A stretch of 5,383 nt of DNA from NCBI GenBank assembly GCA_946615525.1, contig CAMOHW010000070.1, positions 1 through 5,383 of the forward strand, read 5' to 3'. Shown piece by piece: positions 1-3,800 of this stretch. A program made the translations under genes and the position numbers. Source of the stretch: an uncultured Clostridia bacterium. Its GTDB lineage: Bacteria > Bacillota > Clostridia > Oscillospirales > CAG-272. Position 1 is the stretch's first letter; every line of letters starts with the position of its first letter. Below the pieces are notes generated by a model. That model worked only from the letters and a program-made list of their open reading frames with translations. It had not been told where the DNA came from and ran no database searches.

Positions 1-463
1 TCGTATCGCCGTAGATGTAGTCATACAAAGCCGCCGGACCGGTAAGCCCCGGTTTTACGGTATTGGCAATGGCATATTTCCCCTCGCGCATGATCTCCGC
101 TTGGTCGATCGCCGCCGGTCTTGGCCCGACGATGGACATAGATCCGCCGATCAGGTTGAATAGTTGCGCCAGTTCGTCAATCTTCGTTTTGCGAATAAAA
201 GCGCCAAACCGGAAAATGCGGTTGGTGTCCGCCTTAAAACTGGCCTCGCTTTTTTCGCTCTCGGTTTTGGCTTGGCGCATACTGCGGAACTTATACATGG
301 TAAACACCTTACCGCCATACCCGACCCGCTTTGCGCGGTAAAAGACCGGTCCGGGATCTGAGATCTCGATGCCGATGATGGTAATGAGAAACACGGGGGA
401 AAGAACGATGACCGCAATGATCCCCGCAAATAAATCAAACGCCCGTTTCAAAAAACGATACAT
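1..463 (-). CDS. PglC-like bacterial sugar-phosphate transferase (undecaprenyl-phosphate glycosyl-1-phosphate transferase), 3' end cut by window
   Basis: The first 154 residues of a Bac_transf (PF02397) protein are present; the C-terminus lies beyond the left edge. The family moves a sugar-1-phosphate from a UDP-sugar onto undecaprenyl phosphate at the inner face of the membrane, the first membrane step of surface glycan or glycoprotein assembly. The N-terminus is basic (MYRFLKRAFD), followed by one hydrophobic helix (about 11-32) broken by Ser22-Pro23, as in the re-entrant helix of small PglC-type enzymes; the extra N-terminal membrane helices of WbaP-type proteins are absent. Other family marks are GPVFYRAKRVG (38-48), YKFRSM (57-62), the catalytic Asp96-Glu97 pair in KIDELAQLFN, and SIVGPRP (110-116). 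The usual Asp of the GDMS motif is Ser108 here. The start is the ATG at 463, whose A is also the last base of the upstream deacetylase stop; an AGGAGAG ribosome site lies inside the end of that gene. The sugar substrate cannot be told. Confidence 0.93.
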   Translation of the reverse strand, partial: MYRFLKRAFDLFAGIIAVIVLSPVFLITIIGIEISDPGPVFYRAKRVGYGGKVFTMYKFRSMRQAKTESEKSEASFKADTNRIFRFGAFIRKTKIDELAQLFNLIGGSMSIVGPRPAAIDQAEIMREGKYAIANTVKPGLTGPAALYDYIYGDT

Positions 464-1134
464 TACACTCTCCTGAAAACGCATTCAAATGCTTCTGCAT
501 AGTTGCATCCTGCCTGAACGCCGCGATAAACGGCAAGACCTTCGATCGCCTCGTTGGAGCGGGGATGGGGGTAAGCCCGCATCACGCCTTTGTAGGCGCT
601 CAACGCCTTCAATTTGGTTTCAACGCCCTGTTTGCCGATCTCCACAAAATAGTTGGGCGCAAAGCGGTTGGCAGAGGAATCAAATGACCACTCGGTGGAG
701 GAAGGCACTTCCATGTAGAGCAACAACTTTAACGGCGGAACATTCTCCTTGCGCTGGAAAAGCCGACTTGCCGCCTGGGCCGCATAACTGGTGACCACAT
801 GGTCGTTGTTGGTGTCCGACGGGTGATGCGTAATGATGGCGTCCGCTCCAAAATCCTCGATGCAACGCTCAATAAACTGCACGACCTCGATGTGCGGGAC
901 AGTGTTCATGCGAATGTTGGGAAAATCCGCATGATAGGATTTGGTAATTCCCAAAACGGCAAACGCCTCTTGCTCGTCATCCGAAAGCGTTTGGGAACGA
1001 TTGGCTCTTGCCGCGGCGTTTGCAACCAGTGTGCAAACCGCGACCTGTTCGCCGGCGTCGATCAGTTTGCAAATGGTCGCCCCTGCTCCCAGCACTTCAT
1101 CATCCGGATGTGCAACGACAATCAAGTAATTCAT
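463..1134 (-). CDS. PIG-L/LmbE-family zinc-dependent deacetylase
   Basis: A complete 223-residue protein of the PIG-L family (PF02585). The family removes N-acetyl groups from GlcNAc-containing or related substrates using one zinc ion. The N-terminal signature AHPDDE is at residues 8-13 and the second metal motif, HHPSDTNNDH, is at 103-112; His9, Asp12 and His112 are the expected zinc ligands. The C-terminal part carries a family-like stretch (YRGVQAGCNYAEAFE). No signal peptide or membrane segment is visible, so it should be cytoplasmic. The start is supported by an AGGGGGA ribosome site at 1139-1145, four bases before the ATG. The gene is first in a two-gene unit and overlaps the sugar transferase by one base, so the two products probably act on the same glycan precursor, for example by deacetylating a sugar before or after loading on the lipid carrier. 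The exact substrate is unknown. Confidence 0.93.
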   Translation of the reverse strand: MNYLIVVAHPDDEVLGAGATICKLIDAGEQVAVCTLVANAAARANRSQTLSDDEQEAFAVLGITKSYHADFPNIRMNTVPHIEVVQFIERCIEDFGADAIITHHPSDTNNDHVVTSYAAQAASRLFQRKENVPPLKLLLYMEVPSSTEWSFDSSANRFAPNYFVEIGKQGVETKLKALSAYKGVMRAYPHPRSNEAIEGLAVYRGVQAGCNYAEAFECVFRRV

Positions 1135-1150
1135 ATAATCCCCCTAATGA

Positions 1151-1199
1151 TTTAGATTATAAATACCCTATCTTAAAGATTATATCATCCTTTTAGATT
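1151..1199 (-). repeat. Repeated TTTAGATT words and ATCTT-N-AAGAT dyad around the minus-strand start site
   Basis: TTTAGATT (plus-strand spelling) occurs at 1151-1158 in the leader and at 1192-1199 in the promoter spacer, 41 bp apart. ATCTTAAAGAT at 1170-1180 is an 11-bp palindrome covering the predicted start of transcription and the edge of the -10 box. GATTATA also repeats at 1155-1161 and 1178-1184. These could be protein-binding sites, but the DNA is A/T-rich and chance repeats are likely. Confidence 0.3.
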
Positions 1200-1207
1200 T
1201 CTGTCAA
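1179..1207 (-). promoter_or_regulatory. Consensus sigma-A promoter of the deacetylase/sugar transferase unit
   Basis: On the minus strand, TTGACA (1207-1202) and TATAAT (1184-1179) are separated by exactly 17 bases. The -10 box is preceded by TGA, which makes an extended -10. Every core position matches the housekeeping sigma consensus. Transcription should start near 1171-1172, leaving a leader of about 37 nt before the ATG at 1134. Confidence 0.88.
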
Positions 1208-1334
1208 GAGAGATTGGGGATTTTCCTTTCGACAAACGATTTTCTTTTTTCGCCCCCCCCTGTTGAAAACCGTCAAAAAAGTGCCCCCTGCTTTTGTGTT
1301 GCATGGAAATTATTGATACACCCCCCTTTTGAGG

Positions 1335-1376
1335 GCGTTTTTGGGAGCATTTCGCGGCAAAACCCCCAAAAAACGC
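1335..1376. repeat. Imperfect inverted repeat (candidate RNA hairpin)
   Basis: GCGTTTTTGGG (1335-1345) can pair with CCCAAAAAACGC (1365-1376), giving eleven base pairs with one bulged A and a 19-nt loop. It is not followed by a T tract on either strand, so it is not a standard terminator. Its role is unknown. Confidence 0.45.
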
Positions 1377-1429
1377 ATACCAGGTCGATCGGAAGGAGTG
1401 TTCAGGCAGCAATTTGGTGCGGAGAAAAC

Positions 1430-1462
1430 CGTTTTGCAAAAAGCGGTGATTCGTTTGCAAAA
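1430..1462. repeat. Two CGTTT(T)GCAAAA repeats, centres 21 bp apart
   Basis: CGTTTTGCAAAA (1430-1441) and CGTTTGCAAAA (1452-1462) share the palindromic core TTTGCAAA. Their centres are 21 bp apart, two turns of the helix, so proteins bound at both would face the same side. They lie about 75-105 bp upstream of the predicted yicC transcription start. The first copy can also fold as part of a small hairpin (ACCGTTTT with AAAAGCGGT, 1428-1447). Confidence 0.4.
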
Positions 1463-1464
1463 TC

Positions 1465-1487
1465 CGGGATGATCCCGTTTTCTTTTT
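1465..1487 (+). terminator. Possible rho-independent terminator upstream of the yicC promoter
   Basis: CGGGA (1465-1469), loop TGA, TCCCG (1473-1477) is followed directly by TTTTCTTTTT (1478-1487). With AAAA at 1459-1462 pairing to the first T residues, the stem could extend past a two-base bulge. The layout fits an intrinsic terminator on the plus strand, although the GC stem is only five pairs. No plus-strand gene ends upstream in this window, so it would stop either read-through or an unannotated RNA. Confidence 0.4.
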
Positions 1488-1499
1488 ACTCTTTTTATC

Positions 1500-1528
1500 T
1501 TGACATAGTAGAAAGACTATGATATAAT
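1500..1528 (+). promoter_or_regulatory. Consensus sigma-A promoter of the yicC-remA-gmk-rpoZ-priA operon
   Basis: TTGACA (1500-1505) and TATAAT (1523-1528) are separated by exactly 17 bases, with TGA just before the -10 box as an extended -10. Transcription should start near 1535-1536, giving a leader of about 66 nt before yicC. The leader contains a short TTTTCG/CGAAAA inverted repeat around a GC run (1542-1561). Confidence 0.9.
1504..1521. promoter_or_regulatory. Inverted repeat inside the yicC promoter, candidate operator
   Basis: CATAGT (1504-1509) and ACTATG (1516-1521) form a perfect six-base dyad around a six-base spacer. It starts inside the -35 box and fills the space up to the -10 box. 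A protein bound there would block RNA polymerase, so a repressor site is plausible. No regulator is identified. Confidence 0.42.
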
Positions 1529-1590
1529 ATATTCTGTATATTTTTCGGGCGCGCGCGAAAACACTTGCTTGCAGACGCCCAAGGAAGTTG

Positions 1591-1596
1591 AGGGAG
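1591..1596 (+). promoter_or_regulatory. Ribosome binding site that fixes the yicC start
   Basis: AGGGAG lies five bases before the ATG at 1602. It favours that ATG over the in-frame TTG at 1569, which would add eleven residues not expected for the family. Confidence 0.75.
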
Positions 1597-1601
1597 AACA
1601 G

Positions 1602-2489
1602 ATGACACGCAGCATGACCGGGTTCGGCAGAGCCGCCGCGGAGCAAAACGGGCGGCAGATCAGCGTTGAGATCAAATCGGTCAACAGCCGGTTTTTGGAT
1701 TGTTCCGTCAAACTCCCTCGCAAATGGGCGGCGCTGGAAGATCGCGTCAAGCCCTTTTTGCAGGCACGCGGGTTTGCCCGCGGAAAAGTGGACGTTTCGG
1801 TGCAGGTGACCGGAAATGCCAAAGAGGCGGTTTCGGTCGCGCTGGACGAGGGCTATCTTTCGGGCTATCTTGCCGCGCTTTGCCGGTTGCGGGACGAATA
1901 CCGCCTAGCCGATGACATCACGGTCATGAAGGTTGCCCAAAACCCCGCCGTGTTTGCAAACGGCACCGAAGAAATCGATCCGGAAGCCGCCTGGAAAGAG
2001 TTGGAGCCGGTCCTTGCCGCCGCGGCGGACGCCAATCTTGCCGCCCGGGAGCGCGAAGGGGCCGCCCTTGCCGCCGACCTTTTGGAAAAGCTGCAAACCG
2101 TTCGCTCTTTGATCGATCGGATCGAATCTTTCTCGGCGCAAACGGTGGTCACCTACCGCCAGCGGCTTGCCGAGCGGGTACGCGAAGCGCTTGCCGATAA
2201 CCGGATCGAGCCGGAGGAATCCCGCCTGCTCACCGAGGTTGCCCTGTTTGCCGACCGCGTTGCCGTGGACGAGGAACTGGTGCGCCTGCGGACGCACTTC
2301 GGCGCAATGGAGCAAATGCTTGCCGGCAACGAACCGGCGGGGCGAAAGCTGGACTTTTTGATTCAGGAAATGAACCGCGAGATCAACACCACCGGCTCCA
2401 AATGCAACGACGCCGCCGTTGCCGCCTTGGTGGTGGAAGTCAAATACGAACTGGAAAAAATGCGTGAGCAAATTCAAAATCTGGAATGA
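1602..2489 (+). CDS. yicC: YicC/YloC-family endoribonuclease
   Basis: A 295-residue protein matching the YicC family in length and at both ends. The N-terminus MTRSMTGFGRA is the classical opening of the YicC N-terminal domain (PF03755), followed by EIKSVNSRFLD around residues 27-37. The C-terminal DUF1732 domain (PF08340) ends with GRKLDFLIQEMNRE (247-260), NTTGSK, and the closing MREQIQNLE, nearly identical to the E. coli YicC ending. Members have been reported as metal-dependent endoribonucleases affecting small-RNA or mRNA turnover; the biological role in Clostridia is less clear. No signal peptide or membrane helix is seen, so it is cytoplasmic. The start was set by the ribosome site at 1591-1596 and by family homology. 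It is the first gene of the operon, with remA 51 bases downstream, the usual Firmicutes order (Bacillus yloC-remA-gmk-rpoZ). Confidence 0.95.
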   Translation: MTRSMTGFGRAAAEQNGRQISVEIKSVNSRFLDCSVKLPRKWAALEDRVKPFLQARGFARGKVDVSVQVTGNAKEAVSVALDEGYLSGYLAALCRLRDEYRLADDITVMKVAQNPAVFANGTEEIDPEAAWKELEPVLAAAADANLAAREREGAALAADLLEKLQTVRSLIDRIESFSAQTVVTYRQRLAERVREALADNRIEPEESRLLTEVALFADRVAVDEELVRLRTHFGAMEQMLAGNEPAGRKLDFLIQEMNREINTTGSKCNDAAVAALVVEVKYELEKMREQIQNLE

Positions 2490-2540
2490 TTTTTGAACAA
2501 TAGAGTTTGGAAAAATCAAAACACAGGAAGGTGCCTTTTT

Positions 2541-2816
2541 ATGAAGTTTATCAATGTTGGATTTGGAAACATGGTGTCGGTGGAGCGCGTTGTTGCGCTT
2601 GCCAACCCGGATTCTGCCCCCATCAAACGCCTGATCCAGGATTCCAAGGACGACGGCAGAGCCATTGACGTGACCTGCGGCCGCCGCACCCGCTCGGTCA
2701 TCATTACCGATTCGGACCATGTCATTCTTTCGGCAATTCAAACCGAAACCATTGCCAACCGCCTGGATAACACCAACGAGGAAGACGATACCGACGAGGA
2801 AGAAGACGAGGTGTGA
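2541..2816 (+). CDS. remA: RemA/DUF370-family DNA-binding regulator
   Basis: A 91-residue protein closely following Bacillus subtilis RemA (DUF370, PF04025), an oligomeric DNA-binding activator of extracellular matrix and osmoprotection genes. Visible marks are [10 protein letters not shown] (1-10), [10 protein letters not shown] (25-34), GRRTRSVI (47-54) and [16 protein letters not shown] (57-72). The arginines needed for DNA binding in B. subtilis (Arg18, Arg50, Arg51) correspond to Arg16, Arg48 and Arg49. The start is the ATG after AGGAAGG (2525-2531); an upstream in-frame TTG at 2493 would add residues foreign to the family. The C-terminus is unusual: after residue 75 it becomes a strongly acidic tail, with about ten Asp/Glu in the last twelve residues. 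It lies between yicC and gmk, four bases before gmk. Whether it controls matrix genes here is unknown; the gene is also kept in species not known for such matrices. Confidence 0.95.
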   Translation: MKFINVGFGNMVSVERVVALANPDSAPIKRLIQDSKDDGRAIDVTCGRRTRSVIITDSDHVILSAIQTETIANRLDNTNEEDDTDEEEDEV

Positions 2817-2820
2817 TCCC

Positions 2821-3429
2821 ATGAAAAAAGGTCTTTTGTTGGTGGTTTCCGGCCCTGCCGGAAGCGGAAAAACCACCGTAGATTCCCTGCTTTGCGCCGG
2901 CGGCGATTACGAGCGCTCCATCTCCTACACCACCCGTTCCATGCGCCGCGGAGAGGTGAACGGCAGAGAATACAATTTTGTTTCGGAAGCCGAATTTTTG
3001 CAGTTGGAAAAGGACGGCGCGCTGTTTGAATCCAACTACTTTTGCGGCAACTACTACGGTTCGCCGCGCCGCCGCGCCGAGGAAGTCCTTGCCGCAGGGC
3101 GCAACTTCATTATGGAAATTGACGTCAACGGCGCCATGAATATGAAGAAGATCTATCCCGAGGCACTGCTCATCATGTTGCTTCCCCCCTCCTATTCCGA
3201 GCAGGAAAAACGCCTGCGCGGCCGGGGGACCGAGCCCGAAGAAAACATTCGCGCCCGCCTGGAACAAACCAAACGGGAGCTGGAGTTTTTACCCGCGTAT
3301 GACTACATTGTTTACAATGCCGACGGCAAAGCCGAGGACGCCGCCGCACAGATCCGCGCAATCGTCTGCGCCGAAAAACAGTCGGTGCGCCGCAATCCCG
3401 GTGCAAAAAACGAATATCTTGCAAACTGA
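2821..3429 (+). CDS. gmk: Guanylate kinase
   Basis: A 202-residue protein of the usual length for bacterial guanylate kinase, which phosphorylates GMP to GDP with ATP in the cytoplasm. The P-loop GPAGSGKT is at residues 11-18. The GMP-binding region follows with SYTTRSMRRGEVNGREYNFV (about 39-58), then GNYYGS, EIDVNGAM, the LLPPS strand and the lid motif LRGRGTEPEENIRARL, all in family order. The ATG is preceded by GAGGTG (2808-2813), which overlaps the end of remA and suggests coupled translation. A longer in-frame start at 2719 would overlap remA by nearly 100 bases and adds no family sequence, so it was rejected. Coupling with rpoZ downstream is a common Firmicutes and proteobacterial arrangement. 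Confidence 0.97.
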   Translation: MKKGLLLVVSGPAGSGKTTVDSLLCAGGDYERSISYTTRSMRRGEVNGREYNFVSEAEFLQLEKDGALFESNYFCGNYYGSPRRRAEEVLAAGRNFIMEIDVNGAMNMKKIYPEALLIMLLPPSYSEQEKRLRGRGTEPEENIRARLEQTKRELEFLPAYDYIVYNADGKAEDAAAQIRAIVCAEKQSVRRNPGAKNEYLAN

Positions 3430-3482
3430 CCGGGAAACTACCAAACGCTTGAAAATATTATCCGAAAAGGAGATTTGAAAAA

Positions 3483-3791
3483 ATGCTGCATCCTACCATT
3501 GAAGAATTGACGCAAGGCAAATACAACCGCTACGAGTTGGCGCTTGCCGCCGCCCGTTGCGCCCGCCTGGTGACGGACGAATACATCCGTCAGCACGACG
3601 CCGCCGAGCGCGCCCAGACCGGAAACAAGGAGACCGATCGCCCCATCAACACCATGATCGACCGTGAGTTGCGCGACGAGAAGGCCGTTCAGGTCGCCGT
3701 CCGCCGCATTTACCGCGGAGAGTATAAGATTGATGAAAATGCGGCCGCGGAAGCTGCCGAGGAAACCGCCGAAACAACCGACGGCGAGTAA
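3483..3791 (+). CDS. rpoZ: DNA-directed RNA polymerase omega subunit
   Basis: A 102-residue protein matching the omega subunit, a small factor that helps fold and hold the beta-prime subunit in RNA polymerase. The N-terminus MLHPTIEELTQGKYNRYELALAAARCARLV resembles the family pattern of a short leader, an (S/N)RYxL motif and the Ala/Arg-rich helix, split here as MLHPTIEELTQGKYN (1-15) and RYELALAAARCAR (16-28). The later part RPINTMIDRELRDEKAVQVA and RRIYRGEYKI corresponds to the conserved Lys-Pro-like turn and final strand region. The last 20 residues are a low-complexity Ala/Glu/Thr tail. A strong ribosome site AAGGAG (3467-3472) lies ten bases before the ATG. It follows gmk by 53 bases and ends nine bases before the proposed priA start. 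Omega is poorly conserved, so the call rests on position as well as sequence. Confidence 0.9.
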   Translation: MLHPTIEELTQGKYNRYELALAAARCARLVTDEYIRQHDAAERAQTGNKETDRPINTMIDRELRDEKAVQVAVRRIYRGEYKIDENAAAEAAEETAETTDGE

Positions 3792-3800
3792 TCTTTGTTC

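Larger units (their letters stand above)
1208..1499. other. Gene-free part of the divergent intergenic region
   Basis: About 290 bases between the two divergent promoters hold no credible protein gene. The stretch is unlike the flanking coding DNA: it has runs of C (eight at 1253-1260, six at 1321-1326, fives at 1284-1288 and 1363-1367) and many runs of A and T. Hairpins and short repeats in it are listed separately. The longest open frame (1214-1522, plus strand, 102 codons) begins with TTG, has no ribosome site and shows no recognisable motif. A GGAAGGAG ribosome-site-like word at 1391-1398 has no well-spaced start codon after it. It may be a regulatory region, an untranslated RNA gene, or a copy of a dispersed intergenic repeat. 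Confidence 0.6.

Noticed and set aside
1253..1260. Run of eight C as a phase-variation tract
   Set aside because: It lies outside any gene and about 45 bp upstream of the minus-strand -35 box, so length change would not shift a reading frame or the spacing between promoter boxes. Assembly error is also possible.
1398..1472. A 24-codon peptide frame (GTG at 1398) ending in the terminator-like hairpin, as a possible leader peptide
   Set aside because: The ribosome-site-like GGAAGGAG overlaps the start codon with no spacing, and the sequence has no run of one amino acid as in attenuator leaders.
1214..1522. A 102-codon plus-strand frame in the intergenic region
   Set aside because: It starts with TTG, has no ribosome site, runs through hairpins and the terminator-like T tract, and ends inside the yicC promoter. 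Composition is odd (Cys, Pro, Phe and Ser-rich) and shows no motif. It would deserve a second look only if conserved copies are found.
1208..1568. T-box or other known riboswitch in the yicC leader or upstream region
   Set aside because: I could not find the T-box core words or another riboswitch core that I recognise, and the leader is only about 66 nt.
1569..1601. Upstream TTG start for yicC
   Set aside because: The ATG at 1602 has a well-placed AGGGAG and gives the standard family N-terminus.
1185..1646. A 153-codon minus-strand frame across both promoters
   Set aside because: It overlaps the yicC start and both promoters and has no recognisable sequence.
2719..2820. Longer N-terminus for gmk
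   Set aside because: It would overlap remA almost completely in that stretch, and the family begins just before the P-loop, as it does from 2821.
1905..2876. A 323-codon open frame on the minus strand opposite yicC, remA and gmk
   Set aside because: It crosses three well-recognised plus-strand genes and is best explained by codon bias.
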